A DNA stretch of 64,000 nt, from assembly GCA_015272215.1 (NCBI GenBank), contig JACYMD010000074.1, forward strand, positions 1-64,000. Direction: 5' to 3'. Below are positions 53,062-62,444 of this stretch, piece by piece (the stretch's first letter is position 1; every line of letters begins with the position of its first letter). Below the pieces are notes generated by a model that saw nothing but the letters and a program-made list of their open reading frames with translations, searched no databases and was not told the DNA's origin. Position numbers and translations under genes: made by a program. This DNA comes from Rivularia sp. T60_A2020_040 (lineage in GTDB: Bacteria; Cyanobacteriota; Cyanobacteriia; Cyanobacteriales; Nostocaceae).

Positions 53062-54360
53062 TTATCTCTGCTGGTGTTGAGAATTTCTTTTTTGTTTATC
53101 ATCTCCTTTTTGATGATTGTTTACAAGCTTTTTTAAAGAAGAATCATAGTTAATTTCTGTAATTTCCCGCTCTGAAACAGATGACACTTGCCGTAGTAAT
53201 TCTACACGAAATATCGAACCTTTTCCTAATTCACTTTCAATGGTAATTTTTCCCCCCATCATATTTACCAATGCACTAACTATGGGTAAACCCAAACCTG
53301 TACCCCCGAATTTACGATTTGTACCTTGATCGAGTTGTCTAAAAGGTTCAAAAATATGTTGTATATTATCGAGGGCAATTCCAATTCCTGTGTCTTCAAC
53401 TGCTAATTCAACACGATTATGAGCAAGTTCTGTGATTTTTACCTTAATGCTACCCGTTTCTGTAAATTTAATCGCATTTGAAAGCAGTTTATCTAAAATC
53501 TGTCGCACACGCAACGAGTCATTATATAAGATAGAATTTTCTAAATTGATGTCAATGTTTATGGAAATTTTTTTCGCTGCTGCTAAAGAACGCATTTCCT
53601 CAACGGTTACTTTTACCAACTTTGTGATATCGAATATTTCTGGTTTTAAATCTAAGTTTCCTGCTTGTAATTTAGAAAATTCTAAAATTTCGTTAATCAG
53701 TATCAATAAATTTTTCCCATTATTCAGGATACGTTCTATCATCTGCTTTTGCTGGTGCGAAAGTATACCTGACTTAGGACGCAGCAACAATTGAGAAAAC
53801 CCAATAATCGCATTCATGGGAGTCCGTAATTCATGAGATATTGTTGCTAAAAATTGCGATTTTAACTCCAATGCTGCAATTAATTTGAGATTTTGTAAAT
53901 TTATTTGTTGTTTTTGCTGCTCAATTTTTTGGCTTTTTTGCTGTATCTCTTGATTGGCTAAAGTTAATTGTGCTTTAGTTTGATATATTGCGATCGCGTT
54001 ACGTGTGACTAAATCTAAAATTTCTGCGGATAATGTCGATTTATGAATGTAATCTGTAGCTCCTGCTGCGATTAATTTTTCGATGATTGCTCTATCGCTG
54101 TTTTCAATTACAACAACTACAGGAACTGGAATTCCTAAACTACGTACTTTTCTCAACAATATTAAGGCTTGAGTTCCAGATAAACAATTATCCAAGAAAA
54201 TACAGTCATAGGAAGTATGTTGTAAAACATCAATCGCGTCTTTACTTTCCACTACTTTTAACATTTCTCTGCTTATTCCAGCATTAGTGAAAGCACGACA
54301 TATTGACGTTTTATCTATTTGATTATCTTCGATAATTAAGATTTTCAGCTTCTCATCCAT
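53062..54360 (-). CDS. Receiver-coiled coil-histidine kinase
   Basis: 432 residues. Receiver at 1-125 (ILIIEDNQIDKTSICRAF, Asp57 in CIFLDNCLSG, Lys107 in YIHKSTL); a glutamine-rich coiled coil (about 130-165, NQEIQQKSQKIEQQKQQINLQ); HisKA with His176 in FLATISHELRTPMNAIIGF. The ATPase has LLSNAIKFTETG, VEDTGIGIALDNIQHIFEPF and GTGLGLPIVSALVNMMGG. Catalytic sites are complete. It heads the two-kinase operon; a response regulator gene lies divergently 1 kb away and may be the output. Confidence 0.94.
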   Translation of the reverse strand: MDEKLKILIIEDNQIDKTSICRAFTNAGISREMLKVVESKDAIDVLQHTSYDCIFLDNCLSGTQALILLRKVRSLGIPVPVVVVIENSDRAIIEKLIAAGATDYIHKSTLSAEILDLVTRNAIAIYQTKAQLTLANQEIQQKSQKIEQQKQQINLQNLKLIAALELKSQFLATISHELRTPMNAIIGFSQLLLRPKSGILSHQQKQMIERILNNGKNLLILINEILEFSKLQAGNLDLKPEIFDITKLVKVTVEEMRSLAAAKKISINIDINLENSILYNDSLRVRQILDKLLSNAIKFTETGSIKVKITELAHNRVELAVEDTGIGIALDNIQHIFEPFRQLDQGTNRKFGGTGLGLPIVSALVNMMGGKITIESELGKGSIFRVELLRQVSSVSEREITEINYDSSLKKLVNNHQKGDDKQKRNSQHQQR

Positions 54361-55337
54361 CGTTTTTTCAACTTAGGCTATTAGATGTTAATTTATTTTC
54401 GTGAGATTTTTCCCAGTCATTTGGTCAATGGTGATATTTTTTGAGGTTATTCTAATTTTTATGTATATCAGATTTATCATTAGTTAATTTGCTTATTTTT
54501 AACACAAGCAAAATTTTCTGCTGATAATCTATATATACTTTATATACTTTAGCTCTTTAATTATATTAACTACCGTGAATCTTTATACCATAAAATCATC
54601 TCAAAAATTTGATTTTTAACCTGATTTTATTTCTTAAATATTGATTTATTAATTACTACTTCTTCTTTGACAACTTTTTGAATTATTTTATTTCACGAAA
54701 GTAAAAACCCTTCCTTAGTCGTCGGCGGAATTGCAACTAATTACTAGACGCAAAAATCTAAATCATGGTGCCACTAATCTAAGCATTGACCTCAAAGTAC
54801 TTATTAAGCATAATTAATCATAGAAGATTATAATCAACAAACAAATTAACTAATTTTACAAGATTTTTTGTCAAAAATTATACTATATTATCATTGTGAT
54901 TCTATTTTATGCAAATACATTTTTATTCGTCGTCAGTCCTGAGTATGAGTTTTCCTAGCATCATTATCCCTAAAGAGAAATAGAAGTTTTTCTTAAGTCC
55001 GGCAGATCAAAACTTCAAAAAATCAGGATTATTAATTTTTGACAAACTTCAAGGGTTTCAATGAGTAATTGAAATTGTCAATGAGCAATGAATAATTAAA
55101 TTAGTAAAAACCGATAATTCGCAATAATTAGCAATATATTGAATGCATTATATATTTATATATCTGAGTGTATATCTCAAGATATATTGTTAACTATATC
55201 AAAAGACTAAACAAAACTTTTGCAATTACTTCTATCGGTGGATGTATGCTTGAGAAAAAACATCTATCTTAAGTTGTGAATGTTAATTAAAAAACTTCAA
55301 TCAATAAGATTTCCTAAATATATTAAATAAAAATCAT
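54361..55337. other. Long divergent spacer
   Basis: Nearly 1 kb of AT-rich DNA between the kinase operon (minus) and the LuxR-type regulator (plus). No ORF, tRNA or clear riboswitch fold was seen. It must carry at least two promoters and is long enough for an undetected small RNA. Confidence 0.45.
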
Positions 55338-56069
55338 ATGAGTGTAGCAATGAGCGAAATCAGTATTGTGTTAATTGAAGACCATGATTTAACCAGAATG
55401 GGAATAAAGGCTGCATTACAGACAAACAGTGAACTGCGAGTAATAGGAGAAGCAGCTAACGCTACAAAAGGGCTGAAAATGCTAGAAACGATGAAACCAG
55501 ATGTAGCACTTGTAGATATTGGTTTACCCGATATCGATGGCATTGAACTTACCCGTAAATTTAGAGAATCTCAAAATAATCGCGGAGATAATTCTACAAG
55601 AATTTTGGTTTTGACAATGAACCACACCAACGATACCGTACTTGCAGCTTTTGCAGCAGGAGCAGATTCCTATTACATGAAAGATACAAGTATTGATAAA
55701 CTCACAGAAGCAATTTACGCAACTCATTACGGTAACTCTTGGATAGATCCTGCGATCGCGAATATAGTATTACATCAGATCAGACAGGAAACCTTCGACA
55801 ATAAAACCTCGTTACAAGCCAAAACAGTAAAAATTGAAGCGCTTTCTTCGGAATACGAACAAGTTTTAGAAACTTATCCTTTAACTCAAAGAGAATTAGA
55901 AATTTTAGAATTAATTGTAGCCGGGCACAGCAACGGAGAAATTGCCGAGCAACTATATATCACAGTTGGTACCGTTAAAACTCATGTTCGCAATATTCTT
56001 AACAAACTTTGTGCTGATGATCGTACTCAAGCAGCTGTAAGAGCATTACGTTCTGGATTGGTAGCATGA
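55338..56069 (+). CDS. NarL/LuxR-family response regulator
   Basis: 243 residues. Receiver domain with EDHD acidic pocket and phospho-acceptor Asp60 (ALVDIGLPDIDG), Lys in YYMKDTS. A linker of about 45 residues follows, then the LuxR helix-turn-helix (about 175-240: YPLTQRELEILELIVAGHSNGEIAEQLYITVGTVKTHVRNILNKLCADDRTQAAVRAL). A DNA-binding regulator switched by phosphorylation. A second ATG at 55350 (MSEISIV) may be the start. It is probably a partner of the divergent receiver-kinase operon, which is inferred from position. Confidence 0.94.
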   Translation: MSVAMSEISIVLIEDHDLTRMGIKAALQTNSELRVIGEAANATKGLKMLETMKPDVALVDIGLPDIDGIELTRKFRESQNNRGDNSTRILVLTMNHTNDTVLAAFAAGADSYYMKDTSIDKLTEAIYATHYGNSWIDPAIANIVLHQIRQETFDNKTSLQAKTVKIEALSSEYEQVLETYPLTQRELEILELIVAGHSNGEIAEQLYITVGTVKTHVRNILNKLCADDRTQAAVRALRSGLVA

Positions 56070-56214
56070 AATTAGTATATTTAAAATCAGTTAGTCAGCG
56101 ATTGAAAGTCCCTGTCTTATAGCCAAAGTCCATTCCTAACTCCTAACTCCTATAGGTTTACTTTGCTATAGTGTTGGTTTATTGGCATTGAATATCTACC
56201 ATACGCGCTTAGTA

Positions 56215-56565
56215 ATGAACTACGAAACAGCTTATCAATTTCTTTTAAACCAAACTATAGCAAGTGAAAACAACTCAGATGCATTACTAACACGAATGCG
56301 ACAAGGAAAAGCGCCCATACCCGGTCAAATTACTTCAATTTTGCTGGCATTAAAAGTAGTCTTTGAAGCCTTAAAACATAATACTACCATTGAAAAAGAA
56401 CTTGCTTACGCCTTATATTTATTAGCTATCAAAGCTCAACAATTATTTGCAGCGGGGCTGAAAGCTGGTGTAAATTGGCCACCAATGCTCAAAGAAGACT
56501 TGTTAAGAATCGCAAACGCAACCGAAAGTATTCTTTGTGGTGAATGGCATAATGTGCATCAATAG
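56215..56565 (+). CDS. Hypothetical protein, cyanobacterial type
   Basis: 116 residues from MNYETAYQFLLNQTIASENNSDALLTRMRQGKAPIPGQITSILLALKVVFEALKHNTTIEKELAYALYLLAIKAQQLFAAGLKAGVNWPPMLKEDLLRIANA. All-helical, soluble. I recall similar cyanobacterial proteins of this length without experimental function; names given by transfer should not be trusted. Start at 56215 preferred over 56182 because the extra 11 residues precede the conserved opening. Followed directly by repeats. Confidence 0.75.
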   Translation: MNYETAYQFLLNQTIASENNSDALLTRMRQGKAPIPGQITSILLALKVVFEALKHNTTIEKELAYALYLLAIKAQQLFAAGLKAGVNWPPMLKEDLLRIANATESILCGEWHNVHQ

Positions 56566-56567
56566 AC

Positions 56568-56667
56568 AGTAGACAGTTGACAGTTGACAGTTGACAGTTG
56601 ATAAACAAGGAACAACGAACAAACATTAACTATCAACGAACAACCATCAATTAACAACTGTCAACTA
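56568..56667. repeat. Tandem TTGACAG and AACAACC/CAACTAT repeats
   Basis: Four TTGACAG units and then AACTATC/AACGAAC/AACAACT units between two convergent genes. Confidence 0.75.
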
Positions 56668-57261
56668 TTAACGATTTCGTAATTCTTCTTCCAACTTATC
56701 CAAATCAGATTTAAGAAAAACCGTCATCTGACCAGTATAAGCTTTACCGTTTTGAGCTTGTGCGACTTCTACCCAATAAGCATAGCGATCGCCAACACGT
56801 AATTCTCCTGTCAACCCTTCTCTGATGGGGGTTTTAGCAAAACGTGCTGCATTAATTGCGCTTTGGTTGGGATACTCGTAAATAACTTGAGCGCCTTTAT
56901 AATCTTGATAAATATCTAAACCGTAAATTATCCGCAAAGACTCTTTCAATCTATCCAAACTCATACCATTAATTGCATCATACATAGAGATGCGTTCGGT
57001 ACGAATTTGGCTACGGTTTTTGGAGAATGTGACTCTACCAGGTGCTGACACCATCGCTTGGAAACTGAATCTTTGAGCAGCGGTATCAGTTTTCGTCACC
57101 AAAAAGCGTTCCCCACTCCGAGGGCTTAATGTCGGATGTGCTTTAATCCAAGTTTCTACTTCCTCTGTAGCTTGCCCTGGTAAAGCCGTAGCCGCACTAT
57201 TATTAGATATCAAGAATGCTAAGGGTAAAATTAAAACTTGTAATAGAGATTTTTTGAGCAT
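56668..57261 (-). CDS. Exported hypothetical protein
   Basis: 197 residues. Signal peptide MLKKSLLQVLILPLAFLISN ending NSAATALPGQ, cleavage near residue 28. The mature part is a single soluble domain with SPRSGERFLVTKTDTAAQRFSFQAMVSAPGRV, RTERISMYDAINGMSLDRLKESLRIIYGLDIYQDYKGAQVIYEYP and TGQMTVFLKSDLDKLEEELRNR. It should be periplasmic or thylakoid-lumenal. No family recognised. Full ORF with good start; solitary. Confidence 0.75.
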   Translation of the reverse strand: MLKKSLLQVLILPLAFLISNNSAATALPGQATEEVETWIKAHPTLSPRSGERFLVTKTDTAAQRFSFQAMVSAPGRVTFSKNRSQIRTERISMYDAINGMSLDRLKESLRIIYGLDIYQDYKGAQVIYEYPNQSAINAARFAKTPIREGLTGELRVGDRYAYWVEVAQAQNGKAYTGQMTVFLKSDLDKLEEELRNR

Positions 57262-57506
57262 TTTTCAGTTTTGAAAGTTTCTATATATAGAATTCCCCTT
57301 TTTTTCAATTAATTAACGCACTCACTGAGAAATACAAGACAAGGGGATGGGGGGATGGGGAGAAATAAATAAGAACAAGCAACTACATTTACAAATTACA
57401 GCTACAGCATATCTTTATGAGGCAGATTCGGACGGGCAGGGATATCCCACGCATTGGTTTATAATATAATGCTTGTCCAAAAGCATGAGGAATCGGAAGG
57501 GAAATC

Positions 57507-58289
57507 ATGAAAATCGCGACTTGGAATGTCAACTCAATTAGAACTCGTTTGGAACAGGTTATTAATTGGTTGAAGGAAAGTGCTGTTGATGTGCTTTGTT
57601 TACAAGAAACTAAAGTTGTAGATGAACAATTTCCCCAAGAAGCTTTTCAAGAATTAGGGTATTATCTCTATACTTATGGACAAAAATCATACAACGGTGT
57701 GGCAATAATCAGTCGTCAACCTTTAAAAGATGTTTCCTTTGGTTTTACTTCAGTTTTAGAAAATATCGATTCAAAATGGGACGAACAAAAACGAGTAATT
57801 TCCGGTGTAATTGGTGATATTAGAATCATCAATCTTTACGTACCTAACGGTTCTGAAATAGGTAGCGAAAAATATGAATATAAATTGCAATGGTTGAAAA
57901 TATTAGGTGATTATTTGCAAAAACAGCAGAAATTAACAACCGATATATGTATGTGCGGAGACTTCAATATTGCTTTAGAAGATAAAGATATTCACGAAAA
58001 AGCCGACCCCAAAAATCATATCATGTCATCTGAGGCGGAACGGCAAGCTTTACGAGATATTTTAGCCTTGGGATTTAGCGATGCATTTCGTAAATTTACC
58101 TTAGAAAGCGGACATTACAGTTGGTGGGATTATCGTGCAGCAGGATTTCCTCGTAATCGAGGTTGGCGGATCGATCATCATTATCTCACACCCGATTTGT
58201 GCGATCGCGCAAAAAGCTGCATCATTGATATCGAACCGAGAAAATTAACTCAACCAAGTGACCATACTCCTGTTATTGTGGAATTTTAG
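57507..58289 (+). CDS. xth: Exodeoxyribonuclease III
   Basis: 260 residues, AP endonuclease/exonuclease family. Motifs MKIATWNVNSIRTRLEQVINWL, metal-binding Glu in CLQETKV, NLYVPNGSEIGSEKYEYKLQW, GDFNIALEDKDIH, WWDYRAAGFPRNRGWRIDHHYLTP and the catalytic SDHTPVIVEF. It repairs abasic sites and trims 3' blocked ends in base-excision repair. Start supported by GGAAGGGA 8 bases upstream and a TATAAT-like box near 57460. Full length. Confidence 0.96.
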   Translation: MKIATWNVNSIRTRLEQVINWLKESAVDVLCLQETKVVDEQFPQEAFQELGYYLYTYGQKSYNGVAIISRQPLKDVSFGFTSVLENIDSKWDEQKRVISGVIGDIRIINLYVPNGSEIGSEKYEYKLQWLKILGDYLQKQQKLTTDICMCGDFNIALEDKDIHEKADPKNHIMSSEAERQALRDILALGFSDAFRKFTLESGHYSWWDYRAAGFPRNRGWRIDHHYLTPDLCDRAKSCIIDIEPRKLTQPSDHTPVIVEF

Positions 58290-58324
58290 AAGAACTTCGG
58301 AATGACCAGAGTTAGTAACTTCCA

Positions 58325-58404
58325 ATCCCCAATTACCAATTACCAATTACCAATTACCCATTACCAATTACCAATTACCAATTACCAATTACCAATTACC
58401 AATT
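58325..58404. repeat. Tandem TTACCAA repeats
   Basis: About ten TTACCAA/TTACCCA units in a row ending at the ATG of the Ycf39-like gene, so no classical ribosome binding site is left. Confidence 0.85.
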
Positions 58405-59280
58405 ATGTTTTTAGTCACAGGTGCAACCGGAGATATTGGTACCAGAGTAGTACGACTGCTGCGGGAACGAGAGATGTTAGTCAAAGCTTTTGTTCGTCTC
58501 ACCTCGCGTTATAGTGAATTACAACATCAAGGTGCCGATATTTTTATCGGTGACTTAAGGGAAGAAAAAGACATTCGTAAAGCTTGTCAAGGAGTTGATT
58601 ATATTGTTAGCGCTCACGGTTCAGATGGTGATGCGCTATCCTTGGATTATCGCGCCAATATAGAGTTAATTGACCAAGCAAAAGCCAATGAAGTTCAACA
58701 CTTTGTCTTTATTTCCGTATTGGGTGTAGATCGAGGCTATGAAGATGCTCCGACTTTTAAAGCCAAACTTGCTGTCGAGCAATATCTACAAAATAGCGGC
58801 TTAAACTACACAATTTTACGACCTGCTGGATTAGCATCTAATTTATTGACTTTAGCTGAAAGATTTCGCGAAACGGGGTTTTATTTAGTTATCGGCGATC
58901 CTAAAAACCGCACCTCTATAGTCAGTACAGATGATTTGGCAAAAATGATAGTTGATTCTATCATTCTGTCAAGCGCTCGCAATAAAATTTTACCTGTGGG
59001 AGGTCCAGAGGTTTTATATAGAGAAGATATACCACATATTTTCGGTCGTATTTTTAATAAAGAACCATTAATAGTTAACGCACCATTATTTTTAATTGAT
59101 GGGTTACGCAGTGGATTAGGTTTAGTAAATTCTAAAACACAAACAGAATTAGGTACTTTTCGCACTTTACTAGCCAATGAATTTTTCTGTAAAACAGAAG
59201 AAGTTAAAAACTTAGAAGAAATTTTCGGTTTTGAATTAGAAACGCTAGAAAGTTTTTTAAGACGTTATTTAGGAATTTAG
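58405..59280 (+). CDS. Atypical SDR / NmrA-like NAD(P)-binding protein (Ycf39-like)
   Basis: 291 residues. N-terminal Rossmann motif MFLVTGATGDIGTRVVRLLRER (GxxGxxG), then AFVRLTSRYSELQHQGADIFIGDLREEKDIRKACQGVDYIVS, FVFISVLGVDRGYEDAPTFKAKLAVEQYLQNSGLNYTILRPAGLASN. The YxxxK active site is absent, as in NmrA/Ycf39-type atypical SDRs, which serve as NAD(P)-binding regulators or in photosystem assembly. Exact role unknown. Cytosolic or membrane-associated. Confidence 0.9.
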   Translation: MFLVTGATGDIGTRVVRLLREREMLVKAFVRLTSRYSELQHQGADIFIGDLREEKDIRKACQGVDYIVSAHGSDGDALSLDYRANIELIDQAKANEVQHFVFISVLGVDRGYEDAPTFKAKLAVEQYLQNSGLNYTILRPAGLASNLLTLAERFRETGFYLVIGDPKNRTSIVSTDDLAKMIVDSIILSSARNKILPVGGPEVLYREDIPHIFGRIFNKEPLIVNAPLFLIDGLRSGLGLVNSKTQTELGTFRTLLANEFFCKTEEVKNLEEIFGFELETLESFLRRYLGI

Positions 59281-59440
59281 TTGATGGTTGTTAGTTGATG
59301 GTTGATGGTTGATAGTTGATAGTTGCATTTTTACACTAACCACTAACAACTAACAACTAACCACTAACCACTAACAACTAACAACTAACCACTAACAACT
59401 AACAACTAACCACTAACAACTAACCTTTAACCTTTAACCT
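59281..59440. repeat. Tandem GATGGTT and CAACTAA/CCACTAA repeats
   Basis: About 160 bp of GATGGTT/GTTAGTT units, then repeated AACTAACAACTAACCACT-type units, ending with CCTTTAA units 4 bp from the next ATG. The longest repeat block in the window. Confidence 0.85.
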
Positions 59441-59443
59441 TTT

Positions 59444-60940
59444 ATGAAGTATTCTTTAGCTGCAAATCCATCTCAAGCACGTAGAACCAAACAAGAATTT
59501 GCTCAACCAGATGAACAATTATCTTATGAGTTGGGTAAAGCTGTACAGGAACTACCACCGCTTTATACTAGATTATTAGCAGGAACCATTAGCGCGATTA
59601 TTTTTGGTTCAATTACCTGGGCTTATTTCTCGAAAGTAGAAGAAGTCGCGAGTGCGTCGGGACAAATCATTGCTTCGACACAGGTTAGACCTGTAACATC
59701 TTTGGGTAATGGCTCAATTGTCGAAGTGAATGTTAAGGAAGGTGATAAAGTAGAAAGAGGTGAAGTTTTAATTCAACGTGACCCAGATTTGCAGCAAGCG
59801 GGTGTTGCTCGTTTAAGGGAAAATGCTAAGTTGATTCGGGAAGATTTACGCCGTTTGGATGCGGAGCGTACTGGTGTTAAAACCGCAGGTAATCAGTTGC
59901 AAGATGAATTGTTACTGTCTCGCTTGCAAGATTATCAAGCACGTCAAGCTAGTGCGGAAGCGGAAGCAAATCGTCAAGCAGCCCTTGTAGAACAAGCAAA
60001 GGTACGTTTTACTCGTTTGCAAGAAAATTTTGCTAACGCTAAAACCAATCTAATTAATGCTAAAACAAATCTGAAAAATGCTCAAGAACTTCGTAAGCAA
60101 GTTGGAAGTGGTGTAGCATTAGCAAATACAAGAGAGAAAAGTTTACGCGGATTAACTACTGAAGGTGCGATACCCCGACTAGATTATTTAGATGCACAAG
60201 ATAGAGTTAATCGTGCTAATGCTGAAATAACCAGAGCTGAAGACCAAATAGTCAATGCTGATAATAAAATAACTGAAGTCCAAGACAGAGTTACATCATT
60301 AGAGAAAGATATAGCTGCTCAACAGCAAGAAATTAGTCAAGCACAAGCAGCATTTGAAGCAGCTAGTAGTCAAGCACAACGTTTAGCTTCGGAGCGTCAA
60401 AGTGAAATTTTGACTCAAATTAACCAACGTAAAGAAGAATTGAGCAACATTGTCGGTCAATTAGAGCAAGCGAAAAAACAGCAACAATTAGAAACTATCA
60501 AGTCTCCAGTAAAGGGGATAGTTTACGATGTCAAAGCAAGTAAAGGCCCTGTACAAGCAGGGGAACAGTTACTTTCAATTTTACCTCAAGGAGAAGAATT
60601 ATTATTAGAAGTTAAAGTTCTCAACCGCGACATTGGTTTTATTCGTCAAGGAATGAAAGCAAAAGTCAAAATGGCAACTTTTCCTTTTCAAGAATTTGGT
60701 ACCATTCCTGGTGAGGTAGTACGTGTTAGTCCTAATGCAATAGTAGATGAAAAATTAGGATTGATATTTCCCACAACAATTAAGCTGAATCAAAAATCAG
60801 TTGTATTGCGTGACAAAGAAGTAATATTTACTCCTGGAATGGTTGCAAATGCTGATATTGTAACTCGTAAAAAATCGATTTTGACATTCTTGGTTGAGCC
60901 TGTGACGCGACGGTTTAGCGAAGCATTTTCTGTGAGATAG
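59444..60940 (+). CDS. HlyD-family secretion adaptor
   Basis: 498 residues. Short cytoplasmic N terminus, membrane helix near residues 45-63 (LLAGTISAIIFGSITWAYFS), lipoyl-like half (SASGQIIASTQVRPVTSLGNGSIVEVNVKEGDKVERGEVLIQ), a long coiled coil (about 115-345, rich in Gln, Ala, Arg), then the second half LETIKSPVKGIVYDVKASKGPVQAGEQLLSILPQGEELLLEVKVLNRDIGFIRQGMKAKVKMATFPFQEFGTIPGEVVRVSPNAIVDE. It matches membrane fusion proteins of type I secretion. Its ABC exporter and TolC-like partners are not adjacent. Confidence 0.93.
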   Translation: MKYSLAANPSQARRTKQEFAQPDEQLSYELGKAVQELPPLYTRLLAGTISAIIFGSITWAYFSKVEEVASASGQIIASTQVRPVTSLGNGSIVEVNVKEGDKVERGEVLIQRDPDLQQAGVARLRENAKLIREDLRRLDAERTGVKTAGNQLQDELLLSRLQDYQARQASAEAEANRQAALVEQAKVRFTRLQENFANAKTNLINAKTNLKNAQELRKQVGSGVALANTREKSLRGLTTEGAIPRLDYLDAQDRVNRANAEITRAEDQIVNADNKITEVQDRVTSLEKDIAAQQQEISQAQAAFEAASSQAQRLASERQSEILTQINQRKEELSNIVGQLEQAKKQQQLETIKSPVKGIVYDVKASKGPVQAGEQLLSILPQGEELLLEVKVLNRDIGFIRQGMKAKVKMATFPFQEFGTIPGEVVRVSPNAIVDEKLGLIFPTTIKLNQKSVVLRDKEVIFTPGMVANADIVTRKKSILTFLVEPVTRRFSEAFSVR

Positions 60941-61048
60941 TTGATAGTTGACAGTTGACAGTTGACAGTTGACAGTTGACAGTTACTTTTTGAATCTTAA
61001 CTACTAACTCCTAACTCCCGTACAGACGTAGCATTGCTACGTCTCTAC
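60938..61048. repeat. TTGACAG repeats and hairpin repeat copy 4
   Basis: Five TTGACAG/TTGATAG units from the HlyD stop codon, then CTCCTAA units and the palindromic GTACAGACGTAGC hairpin at 61020-61048 (9-bp stem), identical to 21901-21929. Confidence 0.8.
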
Positions 61049-61067
61049 AAAACTAACTCAAAAGTCC

Positions 61068-62063
61068 TTAACTACCTTTATATTTCAAAACAAAAATTAC
61101 CGCGATTAAACCAGCTAAAAGCATTATCCAAGCTCCAGTTGCTATTTTGATGAACTTTTTAGCCTTGATGTTTTGCCACCAACCCGTGGGGCGTAAATCT
61201 TGAAGTAATAAAGTGGCGATGGCGGCTAAGTTTAAACTGGCAATATTGGCAATTAATAATAACATTGCTCCGATTGCGGGTTGCCATTCTCCGGAGCCCA
61301 TCAACATTCCCCAAGTTACCAAAGGTGGTAATAAGGCAACTGACACCATGACTCCGACGATAGAACTGATTTCACCAGCGGTTAAGGAAATCGCAGCAGC
61401 AGCACCGGAAGCAAGAGCAACGACAATATCAGCTAAAGTTAATTTGGTTCGGATAGCTATTTCTGGTAAATCTGGACTAATAGGAGACAGTAAACCGATT
61501 AAAATTGAAAATACTATGGGGATGACAATTCCAATTACACCAACTCTGATAGTTCGTACAGCTAAAGTAAAATCTCCTAAAATAGTAGCTACTGCTAATG
61601 CCATATTAGGTTTAAGTAATGGTGCTAGTACCATTGCACCAATGATTACTGCTTCACTACCGCGTACCAAACCCACAGCAGCAATACTAGAAGATAATAA
61701 TAATAATGAAATCTGTGTCCATGAAAAATGAATACTTGAAGCTACATTAGTATAAATTTCTTCACGATTAATGCGAGTTGGTGCATCTGGTAAACCAACC
61801 GAATTTTCTGATGATTCGAGTCGAGGTAAGGAAGCTTCTACTGGTAGTAGGAGTAATCGAAAGTCTTTTATATCCTTGAACTGTCCAACCAAACAATCAA
61901 TTAGCGGTTCTACTTCCCCTGAAGAAAGCAATATTTTAAACTCCAATTGATTATTTTCTAGTTTTTTTTGCCAAACTCCTAAAGAAGAATATTCTGCGAT
62001 TAATTCTTCAAATAGTTTACCTTTTTCTTGTGGTAAATAAACCTCAACTAAGCGTAAATTCAT
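61068..62063 (-). CDS. DUF389 family membrane protein (TIGR00341-like)
   Basis: 331 residues. A cytoplasmic N-terminal domain of about 90 residues (MNLRLVEVYLPQEKGKLFEELIAEY) precedes about seven membrane helices from about residue 115. Signature: SIAAVGLVRGSEAVIIGAMVLAPLLKPNMALAVATILGD and ALASGAAAAISLTAGEISSIVGVMVSVALLPPLVTWGMLMGSGEW, with conserved small-residue stretches. Function unknown; a transporter role is often suggested. Full length for the family. Confidence 0.92.
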   Translation of the reverse strand: MNLRLVEVYLPQEKGKLFEELIAEYSSLGVWQKKLENNQLEFKILLSSGEVEPLIDCLVGQFKDIKDFRLLLLPVEASLPRLESSENSVGLPDAPTRINREEIYTNVASSIHFSWTQISLLLLSSSIAAVGLVRGSEAVIIGAMVLAPLLKPNMALAVATILGDFTLAVRTIRVGVIGIVIPIVFSILIGLLSPISPDLPEIAIRTKLTLADIVVALASGAAAAISLTAGEISSIVGVMVSVALLPPLVTWGMLMGSGEWQPAIGAMLLLIANIASLNLAAIATLLLQDLRPTGWWQNIKAKKFIKIATGAWIMLLAGLIAVIFVLKYKGS

Positions 62064-62444
62064 GTACGGTGTTTTTGGAGAAAGTTTTTTGATAATCTAA
62101 TAGTTATTATTTAGCGTAACTGATTACCAAAATAAAAGCTTGTTTTCTTTGTCACTCTGTTGGTATGAAGTTTAAATTATTCCTTAATGAGGATGCGCTT
62201 GATTTTTTTAATGATAGTAAAGGGTTGGGGGGAATAGGGAATAGGGAATAATAACCAATACCTTCCCGCCCTAAAATTAGCTTTATCTCTTTATCTCTTT
62301 ATCTCTGTGTTCTCTGCGCCTAGTAAGGTTTTTTTTTCAGTAATCTTTCAGCGGAAAAAGAGTAATCATCCAGACTTGATATTATTCACAGTACAGAAGT
62401 CGGGTAACTTTCACAACACCCAATTTCTAGCTCTACACTACTCC
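62064..62444. other. Spacer with repeat phrases
   Basis: Contains GGGAATA units near 62230, CTCTTTAT units near 62285 followed by TCTGCGCC..AAGG and a T-run, and an isolated AGAAGTCGGG phrase near 62395. No gene. Confidence 0.5.

Noticed and set aside
54361-55337. Searched for an RNA gene, riboswitch or small ORF in the 1-kb divergent spacer
   Set aside because: Nothing with a convincing fold, family motif or start site could be seen by eye.
58302-58514. Open frame of 70 codons across the TTACCAA repeats
   Set aside because: Its protein is a simple translation of the tandem repeat and overlaps the real Ycf39-like gene in another frame.
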